This document shows positions 24,382-31,723 of a stretch of DNA of 64,000 bases, piece by piece. The DNA is from Erysipelotrichaceae bacterium (GTDB lineage Bacteria; Bacillota_I; Bacilli_A; Erysipelotrichales; Erysipelotrichaceae). The first letter of the stretch is position 1; the number at the start of each line of letters is the position of its first letter. Made by a program: the position numbers and the translations under genes. Location of the stretch: the NCBI GenBank assembly GCA_017431225.1, contig JAFRLM010000019.1:1-64000 (forward strand), given 5' to 3'. The notes under the pieces were generated by a model. It made no database searches and was not told where the DNA came from. It saw only the letters and a program-made list of their open reading frames with translations.

Positions 24382-24663
24382 TTATTGTTTGAGCTGGCCA
24401 AGGAGCGCACTTAGGATCGCGCTGTAATCAATACCGCCGGCCAGTTTCTCCGCTAAGGCATCGACCAGTTTCTTCTCGATCGCGTTGCATTTGCGATAAT
24501 TGCGGACCAGCGTCTTTTCCGCGTTGGAAAGACGCACGCCGGAAGAAGCGGAAGATGTCTTTTTCTTCGCGCCGGTCCTGGCAGAAGTCTTCGGTTTTGC
24601 ACTGGTTTTCGGTTTGGCAGCAGACGCTTTTACGGCGCGCTCGATCGGTTCATTTTCTGTCAT
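24382..24663 (-). CDS. Small basic hypothetical protein with KPKTSA repeats
   Basis: 93 aa from the ATG at 24663. Residues 12-40 are a low-complexity Lys/Ala/Ser/Thr stretch with tandem AKPKTSA units, like nucleic-acid-binding tails. Residues 45-93 are predicted helical (RLSNAEKTLVRNYRKCNAIEKKLVDAL). I know no family. The open frame extends to 24723, but AGAGGG stands seven bases before the ATG used here. It is divergent from htpG and its upstream region overlaps the htpG promoter. Confidence 0.6.
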   Translation of the reverse strand: MTENEPIERAVKASAAKPKTSAKPKTSARTGAKKKTSSASSGVRLSNAEKTLVRNYRKCNAIEKKLVDALAEKLAGGIDYSAILSALLGQLKQ

Positions 24664-24717
24664 TTCGTTACCCTCTGCTTTCATCATACTTCTTTCTTCC
24701 CCTTCCCGGCAGATAAC

Positions 24718-24746
24718 TTGCAAGACTTTTCCTGAAGTGCTATCAT
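24718..24746 (+). promoter_or_regulatory. htpG promoter
   Basis: TTGCAA, 17-bp spacer, TATCAT, placing the transcription start inside the CIRCE element. Confidence 0.7.
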
Positions 24747-24747
24747 A

Positions 24748-24774
24748 TTAGCAGTCAAAGATTTAGAGTGCTAA
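24748..24774 (+). promoter_or_regulatory. CIRCE operator (HrcA site)
   Basis: TTAGCAGTC, nine bases, GAGTGCTAA: 17 of 18 arm positions match the CIRCE consensus. It overlaps the transcript start and abuts the Shine-Dalgarno, so HrcA should repress htpG until heat shock. Confidence 0.88.
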
Positions 24775-24787
24775 AGGAGGAATAAGT

Positions 24788-26668
24788 ATGGCAAAGAAAC
24801 AGTTTAAGACAGAATCCAAACGTCTGCTTGACCTGATGGCCAATGCCATCTATACAAATACTGATATTTTCGTCCGTGAGCTGATCTCCAACGCCAGCGA
24901 CGCGCTGGACAAGAAAGCTTATCTCGCTTTAACGGACGCGGAGATCGACAACAGCGATCCTTTCATCAAGATCGCTGTTGATAAAAAGAACCGCACCTTC
25001 ACCATTTCCGATAACGGTATCGGCATGAACAAGGAAGAGCTTGAAACAAATCTTGGCACGATCGCCAAGAGCGGCTCCTTCGAATTCAAGAGCAACCTTT
25101 CTGAAGAAGAGACCAGTGATATCATCGGCCAGTTCGGTGTCGGTTTCTATTCATCCTTCATGGTCGCGGATGAGATCACCGTCATTTCCCGAAAGGTCAA
25201 GGAAGAACAGGCTTACCGCTGGTACAGCCGCAATGTTGACGGATACGAAGTCAAGGAAGCCGAAAAAGACGGCGACGGTACTGAGATCATCCTGCACATC
25301 AAGGCGAACACCAAGGAAAAGAAATATGACGATTATCTTGATTCCCAGTTCATCCAGAGCCTGATCAAGAAGTATTCCGACTATATCCGCTACCCGATCA
25401 AAATGGACGTTGAAGTCACCCGCTCCACCGGCGAAGAAGGCAAGACGGAGACCGTGATCGAAGAAAAGACGATCAACTCCATGGTCCCGATCTGGAAGAA
25501 AGCGGCAAAGACCGTCAAGCAGGAAGAATACGATGAGTTCTATGAGAACAACTACTATGACTACAACAAGCCGTTAAAAACGATCCACTATAAAGTTGAA
25601 GGCAACACAAGCTATTCCGCCCTGCTCTTCATCCCGGAAAAAGCTCCGTATAATTTCTACACCACCGACTATAAAGCCGGCCTGAAATTATACTCCCATG
25701 GCGTCTTCATCAAGGATGAAGCCACTGAGCTGATCAGCGACTATTTCCGTTTCGTCCGCGGCCTGGTCGACAGCGATGACATCAGTCTGAATATCTCAAG
25801 AGAGATCCTGCAGCAGGACTATCAGATGAAGGCACTGAAGAAATCGATCGATAAAAAGGTCAAGAACACGCTGGAAAAGATGCTGGAGAAGGAAAGAGAG
25901 AAATACGAGACCTTCTTCGACAGCTTCGGTCTGCAGCTGAAATACGGCGCTTACCAGGATTACGGCGCAAACCGCGATGTCCTGATCGACCTGCTGATGT
26001 TCAAGTCGAGCTTTGAAGACAAGTACACCACATTAAAGGAATACGTTTCCCGTATGAAGGAAGACCAGAAAGAGATCTACTACGCCTGCGGCGAATCGAT
26101 CGAAAAGATCTCCTCCCTGCCGCAGATGGAAATGCTGCGTGACAAAGGCTACGAAGTTCTCTACTTCACCGACAACGTCGATGAATTCATGGTCTCCATC
26201 CTGATGAATTATGACGGAAAGGATTTCCGTTCCATCACCAAGGGTGATCTCGGTCTCGAGAGCGAAGAGGAAAAGAAGGAAATGGAAAAGACAGTCGAGG
26301 AAAACAAGGACTTCCTCGAATCGATCAAGGAGATCCTCAAGGACAAGGTCCAGGATGTCCGTCTCTCCAGCCGTCTGAAATCCTATCCGGTATGTCTGGT
26401 CTCCGATGACGGACTGTCCCTCGATATGGAAAAGGTCCTCGCTGAAATGAATCAGGGAATGCCGATGAAGGCAAACCGTATCCTTGAGATCAATAAGGAT
26501 CACGAGCTCTTCAAAGCCCTGCAGAATGCCTGGAACGCGCACGAGGATCTCAGCGACTACGCCAACCTGATGTACGATCAGGCATTGCTGATCGCCGGTT
26601 TCCCGATCGAAGATCCGACTGAGTATTCCAAACGTCTCAGCAACGTCATGGTAAAAGCCATCCGTTAA
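24788..26668 (+). CDS. htpG: Molecular chaperone HtpG (Hsp90)
   Basis: 626 aa, full length. The GHKL ATP-binding domain has ELISNASDALDK near residue 33, DNGIGM near 78 and the lid and GQFGVGFYSSFMV near 117. The middle domain carries the catalytic arginine region SREILQQD near 340, and the C-terminal dimerisation domain ends without MEEVD, as in bacteria. It remodels client proteins in the cytoplasm under stress. AGGAGG precedes the ATG by seven bases. It is monocistronic with a CIRCE element, unlike Bacillus subtilis htpG, which is not HrcA-controlled. Confidence 0.96.
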   Translation: MAKKQFKTESKRLLDLMANAIYTNTDIFVRELISNASDALDKKAYLALTDAEIDNSDPFIKIAVDKKNRTFTISDNGIGMNKEELETNLGTIAKSGSFEFKSNLSEEETSDIIGQFGVGFYSSFMVADEITVISRKVKEEQAYRWYSRNVDGYEVKEAEKDGDGTEIILHIKANTKEKKYDDYLDSQFIQSLIKKYSDYIRYPIKMDVEVTRSTGEEGKTETVIEEKTINSMVPIWKKAAKTVKQEEYDEFYENNYYDYNKPLKTIHYKVEGNTSYSALLFIPEKAPYNFYTTDYKAGLKLYSHGVFIKDEATELISDYFRFVRGLVDSDDISLNISREILQQDYQMKALKKSIDKKVKNTLEKMLEKEREKYETFFDSFGLQLKYGAYQDYGANRDVLIDLLMFKSSFEDKYTTLKEYVSRMKEDQKEIYYACGESIEKISSLPQMEMLRDKGYEVLYFTDNVDEFMVSILMNYDGKDFRSITKGDLGLESEEEKKEMEKTVEENKDFLESIKEILKDKVQDVRLSSRLKSYPVCLVSDDGLSLDMEKVLAEMNQGMPMKANRILEINKDHELFKALQNAWNAHEDLSDYANLMYDQALLIAGFPIEDPTEYSKRLSNVMVKAIR

Positions 26669-26689
26669 CCAAAAACAGATCAAAACGAA

Positions 26690-26716
26690 AAACAGCAGCG
26701 CATAAATCGCCGCTGT
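26690..26716 (+). terminator. htpG terminator
   Basis: Stem AACAGCAGCG/CGCCGCTGTT with one mismatch, loop CATAAAT, then TTTTTG. Confidence 0.75.
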
Positions 26717-26748
26717 TTTTGTATATCTGTGTTTTGTTGATTATGATC

Positions 26749-27348
26749 CTATTTCAGAAACGGCGAGATCCTCTTATAAAGCAGGAATGTCAGGATCGAA
26801 AGCAGGATGCCTTTGATCAGGTTGAACGGCGTCGTGCAGCAAAGCACCAGCATGAAGACGGAATCCACTACCGGGAAGATCGCCGCTCCTGCTCCGATGA
26901 TCGCTTCCAGCGGGAAATGCATGATCGATACATAGGCAGGGATCACGAGCCAGAGGTTGACTGCGAAACCGGCAAGCGCCATACAGAGCGTTCCGATCAG
27001 CAAAGATATGAGGGCTCCTTTCCTGGTGCGGTTTTTCTGATAGTAAAGGGCTGCCGGGACCGCAAAGGCGCAGCCGACCAGGAAATTCGCGAGTTCCCCG
27101 ACGAACGCGGTCGTCGTCGGCTTGAACAGCAGTTTCAGCAGGATCTTGATCAGTTCGATCACAACAGCACTCAGCGGGCCTAAGGCAAAACCGCCGATCA
27201 GCACCGGGATCTCCGAGAAATCGAGCTTGTAGAAGGTCGGCGCGATAAAGGGAAGCGCGATCTCAAAATACATAAGGATAAAGGCGCAGGCACCAAGGAT
27301 GGCGATGCGGGTCATGCGGGCGGTCGTCAGAAATCTCTCTTTTTTCAT
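26749..27348 (-). CDS. ribU: Riboflavin ECF transporter substrate-binding protein RibU
   Basis: 199 aa with about six hydrophobic helices. The N-terminal MTRIAILGACAFILMYFEIALPF with KLDFSEIPVLIGGFALGP is characteristic of RibU-type S-components. It binds riboflavin outside and docks to a shared EcfAAT energising module encoded elsewhere. An FMN riboswitch and terminator lie upstream, which fixes the substrate assignment. The frame extends 11 codons further upstream, but the start used follows GGAGG by seven bases. Confidence 0.93.
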   Translation of the reverse strand: MKKERFLTTARMTRIAILGACAFILMYFEIALPFIAPTFYKLDFSEIPVLIGGFALGPLSAVVIELIKILLKLLFKPTTTAFVGELANFLVGCAFAVPAALYYQKNRTRKGALISLLIGTLCMALAGFAVNLWLVIPAYVSIMHFPLEAIIGAGAAIFPVVDSVFMLVLCCTTPFNLIKGILLSILTFLLYKRISPFLK

Positions 27349-27360
27349 ACATACTCCTCC

Positions 27361-27386
27361 AAGAAAAAAAGGTTCTGCCAAACCTC
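27361..27386 (-). terminator. Riboswitch expression platform (attenuator)
   Basis: Minus strand stem AGGTT/AACCT around a six-base loop, then TTTTTTTCTT, between the FMN aptamer and the ribU start. FMN binding would favour this terminator. Confidence 0.8.
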
Positions 27387-27405
27387 AGGAAATCCAATAA
27401 AAAAC

Positions 27406-27509
27406 TCTTCTTTCATCCAGACTGTCACTGTCGGTACCGGAATCTCACCGGTTCAGCTGAAGCGCGCGGACTGTACCGCCGATCGGGAATTGCACCCTGC
27501 CCTGAAGTT
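27406..27509 (-). ncRNA. FMN riboswitch (RFN element)
   Basis: Read on the minus strand it has the conserved RFN blocks in order: CTTCAGGGCAGGGTG, ATTCCCGA, GGCGGTA, AGTCCGCG, GAACCGGTG, ATTCCGGTACCGACAGT and AGTCTGGATG. Controls ribU. Confidence 0.96.
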
Positions 27510-27518
27510 TACAAATTC

Positions 27519-27547
27519 ATCTTAGCACCGGCTTCCCCCGCTGTAAA
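27519..27547 (-). promoter_or_regulatory. ribU promoter
   Basis: Minus strand TTTACA, 17-bp spacer, TGC-TAAGAT, starting transcription just ahead of the RFN element. Confidence 0.75.
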
Positions 27548-27687
27548 CAAAAAGGCTTTTATGTCTTCTATAACTCAGTTTGATGATCTGCGCGTCACGG
27601 GATAAACAATCTCCCCTGCATCTGTTAGAATGAAGTTAGAATAATCTACTTTCAATACTTGCATTTCGAGTAGAAAGGAAAAAGATC

Positions 27688-29250
27688 ATGAAATCAAAAA
27701 AGACTCTGTCAGTCATCCTTGCAGCCGTACTCCTGCTTCTCTGCCTGAGCGCCTGCTCCGACAACAAGACTCCGAAAGTCGATGTAGGTGGCAAGACGTA
27801 CTACAACACGGTCGAACTCTTTGGTAACCAGGACCATACCCGTATCTGGTTCGGCAAGGACGGAAGCTTCGTCATGGACGAAAACACCGCTGACGGCCCG
27901 AAGGAATACACCGGCACCTGGAGCACCAAGGAAGATGTCTGCACGCTGAACGTTACAGGGAATGATAGTGTATCCAAGATCATCCTGCAGATCGAAGACG
28001 CGGACACACTGACACTGCACACGACTCTGCCGGGATCGAAGTCCGGACAGAAGTTCTCGACGACCGAGACCAAAGGCCCGACGGACGAGAACGGCAATCC
28101 GTCGAGCGAACCGGCGGGCGATCCCTACAAGCTCAGTTATATCCCCTACTATAACGTATCCCAGAATTCCGTATACACCTCCTACGTTGAGTTCAGCAAA
28201 GACGGCTCCTTCGCCTTCCTGGACCGCAACTCCGCTTCCGGAGGCCTGGAGATCGAGGGAACCTACACGAAAGACGGCAACAAGCTCGTCTTAGGCAACT
28301 TCACCAAATACAACGGAGATCCTTCGCTGACGGAGATCAATTTTACGATCATCGATGAGAAGAATCTTCAGCTCGATTCCACGATCCAGATCTCCAAGAA
28401 AGGCAACGCCTTTACGACGGACTACACACCGCCATCCGCTCCGCCGGCGATCCCGTGCACAAGTCTGAGTTCCAAATACACCTATCTCTACGCGGTCGAC
28501 GGGACCGGCACCTGGAACATCAACGAATACTTCACGGTATCCCCGAGCAACACGACAGACAAGCTCGTCTACTATGCAGAAGATGATTCCATCGTCACGA
28601 TCGACCAGAACGGTAATGTCAAGGCAGGACAACCGGGCGAGACAAAGATCCGCATCACCTGCGGTGATCAGCAACTGGTCTTCCGCTGGGAGACCAGAAA
28701 GAAAGGTCCGCAAAAGATCGAACTGACACCTGCCTCCCTGACTCTTCAGCTCAATGAGAACGGCAAGATCTCCGCGAAGATCGTTCCCGAAAACGCGAAT
28801 CCCAACCTGACCTGGAAGTCCTCTGATCCGGCTGTCGCGTCCGTTGATGAGAACGGTTATGTCAAACCGAGACTCCCGGGCAACACCAAGATCACCGTCA
28901 CCGGCACCAACGGCGTCAGCTCAAGCTGCAGCGTCAAGGTCGAAGGCGAAAAGATCGTCTTCAATATGAAGGATAAGGCAACAGTCCGTTCCGGAAGCAG
29001 CGACAAGATCCCCTTTGAGGCTTACCACTATATCTGCTGGGGCAGCAATTACAATAAGTATGATGCCAGATCGCAGGTCACCTTCCACTGCTCCGACGAG
29101 TCCGTTCTCGGCTACGATAGCAGCAACGGCAATGTCTATGTCAAAGGTTCTGTTTCTTCAACAACAGATCTGACGGTCTACTTCACCTGGTCTGACGGTT
29201 CTTCCTTCAAGGCGACTTCGCCGACCTATACCGTCCGCGTCGAAAAGTAA
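27688..29250 (+). CDS. Surface lipoprotein with two lipocalin-like repeats and a bacterial Ig-like (BIG2) domain
   Basis: 520 aa. The signal MKSKKTLSVILAAVLLLLCLSAC gives lipid cysteine 23. Two similar units follow (about residues 30-135 and 150-250), each with a FSKDGSF-type strand, a GTW or GTY turn and an LxLxT strand, resembling small lipocalin-like domains. Residues 345-425 form a BIG2 domain (IELTPASLTLQLNENGKIS, then WKSSDPAVASVDENGYVK). A preceding segment at 265-340 is probably a weaker Ig-like unit. The protein is likely exposed outside the membrane for adhesion or binding. AAAGGA precedes the ATG by eight bases. It is monocistronic. Confidence 0.85.
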   Translation: MKSKKTLSVILAAVLLLLCLSACSDNKTPKVDVGGKTYYNTVELFGNQDHTRIWFGKDGSFVMDENTADGPKEYTGTWSTKEDVCTLNVTGNDSVSKIILQIEDADTLTLHTTLPGSKSGQKFSTTETKGPTDENGNPSSEPAGDPYKLSYIPYYNVSQNSVYTSYVEFSKDGSFAFLDRNSASGGLEIEGTYTKDGNKLVLGNFTKYNGDPSLTEINFTIIDEKNLQLDSTIQISKKGNAFTTDYTPPSAPPAIPCTSLSSKYTYLYAVDGTGTWNINEYFTVSPSNTTDKLVYYAEDDSIVTIDQNGNVKAGQPGETKIRITCGDQQLVFRWETRKKGPQKIELTPASLTLQLNENGKISAKIVPENANPNLTWKSSDPAVASVDENGYVKPRLPGNTKITVTGTNGVSSSCSVKVEGEKIVFNMKDKATVRSGSSDKIPFEAYHYICWGSNYNKYDARSQVTFHCSDESVLGYDSSNGNVYVKGSVSSTTDLTVYFTWSDGSSFKATSPTYTVRVEK

Positions 29251-29272
29251 GCGGATCACACAACCCATAAGA

Positions 29273-29297
29273 AAAGGGCGCCCGTAAGCGCCCTTTC
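29273..29297. terminator. Bidirectional terminator between the BIG2 lipoprotein and efp
   Basis: Stem AAAGGGCGC/GCGCCCTTT with loop CCGTAA between convergent genes. Confidence 0.8.
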
Positions 29298-29317
29298 GTC
29301 TGTTTGTTTTCTGTGCT

Positions 29318-29875
29318 TTATGCTCTGCCTTTGTAGCTGCCGTCTTCCGTGGAAACGATGATATGATCATCTTCGTTGATGAAGAGCGGGACTTTGACCT
29401 GCAGGCCTGTCTCGGTGACAGCGTTCTTTAAAGCGGCAGTTGCGGTATCGCCTTTGACAGCCTGTTCGCATTCGGAAAGGCCCATTTCGACCTTATCCGG
29501 CAGGGAGATGCCTAAGACTTCTGCACCAAACATCTGGATCTCGACTTCGATGTTCGGGATCAGGAAATTGCTTTCCCATTCAAGACGATCCTTCGGGATC
29601 TCGACCTGATCGTAGGTGTCGGTGTCCATGAAGACCATGGATTCGCCGTCATCATAGAGGAACTGCATCTTTCTCTTGTCGATCTGCGGCTGTTCGACTT
29701 TGTCACCGCCGGTGAAAGCGATCTCGTTGATGACGCCGGTGCGCAGGTTCTTGACCTTGATCTTGACGATCATCTGACGCATGGCGGTCTTGTTGCGGTC
29801 AACATTGATAACCGAGTAAAGCTCATTCTGGTATTCGAAATTGCTTCCCGGTTTTAAATCATTAACAATAATCAT
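29318..29875 (-). CDS. efp: Translation elongation factor P
   Basis: 185 aa, three OB-like domains. Domain I begins MIIVNDLKPGSNFEYQNELY. Domain II/III signatures include FTGGDKVEQPQIDK, FLYDDGESMVFMD, and VPLFINEDDHIIVSTEDGSY near the end. EF-P rescues ribosomes stalled at polyproline. The tip loop that normally reads KPGKG, with the modified lysine or arginine, is replaced by a longer VDRNKTAMRQM segment near residues 26-36, so the modification type cannot be predicted. Monocistronic. Confidence 0.95.
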   Translation of the reverse strand: MIIVNDLKPGSNFEYQNELYSVINVDRNKTAMRQMIVKIKVKNLRTGVINEIAFTGGDKVEQPQIDKRKMQFLYDDGESMVFMDTDTYDQVEIPKDRLEWESNFLIPNIEVEIQMFGAEVLGISLPDKVEMGLSECEQAVKGDTATAALKNAVTETGLQVKVPLFINEDDHIIVSTEDGSYKGRA

Positions 29876-30013
29876 ATTTCTTACCTCTTGTCGTTCCTAT
29901 TATATTCGAAATGAAGCCTTTTTAAAAGGCAGGACACTCCCGCCGGAAACGAATGAACGCGGAATTCATGTTATAGTAATAGAGAAGCTACGGCAGACCA
30001 GGAGGCCATAACC

Positions 30014-30829
30014 ATGAAACCCAGTGAATTCCGGAAATTCTATCTGACTTTTGTCGAACTCTACGGCGCGATCTATTCCGATGACGCATATGAGATCATG
30101 AAACGTTTCTTTCCGAAGCTGCTGAAAAAGGAAATGTACGCGGATATGAAGAGCCGCGTCGACAAGATGACGAGAGGTTATCTGATCCGCAGGACGGACA
30201 CCCGCAAATATGTTGTCTGCAGTGAATGGCATGACGATGACGATCTCGATGAGATCTTCCAGCAGCACGCCAATATCCCGTTTTACGTTGTCGACGATCT
30301 CGAGGAATACTGGAAGATCGGAAAATTCGGCGTTGAGCTCCCGGGAAGCGGAGAAGAACTGACGGAATGTCTCTCTGAGAGCTGCAATATCACACGGGCG
30401 GATGCGCTTACAAGAACGAAGATCATCGGTCATATTATCCGCGATACCTACTATACCGAGATCCCGGACGAGATCCTGCATTACATCAGCCTTTGGGATC
30501 CGCCGATCAGCGGCATCGATAAACTGGAAGAGGTCCTGGACCGGATCCTGGAGTTGACAAACACGATCCGTCTGCCGGCTTACTGCGGTCATTCACTGCG
30601 TGAGCTGGACGAAATGCATATACAAAATCCGCACCTGGAAAATACGGAAGAACGTGTTCCCGAGATCGCGGATGCGCTTCAGGATCTGCTGCTTGAGGAA
30701 GACGTCGATGAAGAGGAACTGATCCGGCAGCTGAAAGAAAGCGACGCGCTTCCGGAATACGCAAAGGAAAGTTTGATCAAGGCACTCGAAGAGATCGCGG
30801 AACAGAAAAAGAATCTTCCGAAAGCCTGA
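30014..30829 (+). CDS. Hypothetical cytoplasmic protein
   Basis: 271 aa, soluble, acidic, no signal peptide. The N-terminal half contains FYLTFVELYGAIYSDDAYEIMKRFFP and a WHDDDDLDEIFQQHANIPFYVVDD segment; the C-terminal 70 residues are a charged helix (LLLEEDVDEEELIRQLKESD). I do not recognise the family. The overall look is of a lineage-restricted protein, perhaps an adaptor related to SEC-C or plasmid pRiA4b-type ORFs, without firm support. AGGAGG precedes the ATG by eight bases, and TATAGT lies about 35 bp upstream, so it is clearly expressed as a single gene. Confidence 0.75.
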   Translation: MKPSEFRKFYLTFVELYGAIYSDDAYEIMKRFFPKLLKKEMYADMKSRVDKMTRGYLIRRTDTRKYVVCSEWHDDDDLDEIFQQHANIPFYVVDDLEEYWKIGKFGVELPGSGEELTECLSESCNITRADALTRTKIIGHIIRDTYYTEIPDEILHYISLWDPPISGIDKLEEVLDRILELTNTIRLPAYCGHSLRELDEMHIQNPHLENTEERVPEIADALQDLLLEEDVDEEELIRQLKESDALPEYAKESLIKALEEIAEQKKNLPKA

Positions 30830-30835
30830 TAAAAG

Positions 30836-30866
30836 AAAAATGTATAGTTCGCTATACATTTTTTAA
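30836..30866. terminator. Bidirectional terminator
   Basis: Stem AAAATGTATAG/CTATACATTTT with loop TTCG, between the convergent hypothetical gene and MBL-fold gene. Confidence 0.88.
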
Positions 30867-31474
30867 AATTGCAGATAATAATTGTAGAGCAGTTCTTCCC
30901 GCAGCGTCGTCTCCCCTTCGTGACCGGGATGGACTTTCAGCTGCGGGTCAAGCTCACGCAGACGGCGCAGGCTGTCTTTCATTTTGCGTGCATCTCCGCC
31001 TTCCAGATCCGTCCGGCCGATACTGCGGCGGAAGAGCGTATCGCCGCTGAAAAGATCCTCTCCGATCCGGAAACAGACCGACCCTTCGGTATGGCCTGGA
31101 GTATGCAGTACCTCAAAGTCAAACGGCCCGATCTGCAGAGGTCCTTCTTCCAGATCTGTGAGCGGACTCTTGATGATCGCGGAAAAACCGAAGAGACTGA
31201 GGTTTTCCTGAAAGATCTCTTTGGAAGTGGCGAGTTTCTTATCGCCGGGGTGCAGATAGACTGGAACATGGTATTCCTTTACGATCTCATCCACGCCTTT
31301 GATATGGTCAAAATGGCCATGGGTCAGAAGGATGGCGAGCAGTTCTTTTCCTTCGAGGAACGGACGGACTTTCTCGATCCGGGCTTCCGCGTCGATGATC
31401 ACGACCTTCCCGTCTTCCTCGAGCAGATACATGTTGGTCGGCATGGGACCGCATACGATCTTCGCGATTTCCAT
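30863..31474 (-). CDS. MBL-fold metallo-hydrolase (glyoxalase II-like)
   Basis: 203 aa, the short YcbL/glyoxalase-II-like type. The dinuclear metal site is complete: LTHGHFDHIKG near residue 53 (HxHxDH), H in HTPGHTEGS near 131, D in FSGDTLF near 150 and the last H in VHPGHEGET near 187. It probably hydrolyses a thioester such as S-lactoylglutathione-like or bacillithiol-type adducts; substrate unknown. No Shine-Dalgarno is visible, and the region upstream is the rpmG terminator, so expression may rely on read-through or a poorly defined promoter. Confidence 0.88.
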   Translation of the reverse strand: MEIAKIVCGPMPTNMYLLEEDGKVVIIDAEARIEKVRPFLEGKELLAILLTHGHFDHIKGVDEIVKEYHVPVYLHPGDKKLATSKEIFQENLSLFGFSAIIKSPLTDLEEGPLQIGPFDFEVLHTPGHTEGSVCFRIGEDLFSGDTLFRRSIGRTDLEGGDARKMKDSLRRLRELDPQLKVHPGHEGETTLREELLYNYYLQF

Positions 31475-31483
31475 AATGTAAAC

Positions 31484-31510
31484 AAAAATAAGCCTGAAGG
31501 CTTATTTTTT
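31484..31510. terminator. Bidirectional-looking terminator after rpmG
   Basis: Stem AAAATAAGCC/GGCTTATTTT with loop TGAA and flanking A/T runs; overlaps the rpmG stop codon. Confidence 0.8.
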
Positions 31511-31651
31511 CTCCTTATGAACAGTCATTTTTCTGCACTTAGAGCAATATTTTTTAATCTCTAATTTTTCAGGATGTTTCTTCTTATTTCTGGTGGAAAT
31601 GTAGTTTTCTTCTCCACACTCGGAGCACCTGAGTATCGTATCATCTCTCAT
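31502..31651 (-). CDS. rpmG: 50S ribosomal protein L33 (zinc type)
   Basis: 49 aa, found by reading the gap between the MBL gene and glgB. It starts [20 protein letters not shown] and continues [13 protein letters not shown] to [17 protein letters not shown]. Two CxxC pairs form the zinc ribbon of the zinc-binding L33 paralogue. AGGAGG lies eight bases before the ATG. It is a core component of the large ribosomal subunit. Confidence 0.95.
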   Translation of the reverse strand: MRDDTILRCSECGEENYISTRNKKKHPEKLEIKKYCSKCRKMTVHKEKK

Positions 31652-31723
31652 GTCACTATCCTCCTTGTCCTAAACGCCTCTAAATACTAACATAACACGA
31701 TGTAAAACGCAATAACCGACTGC

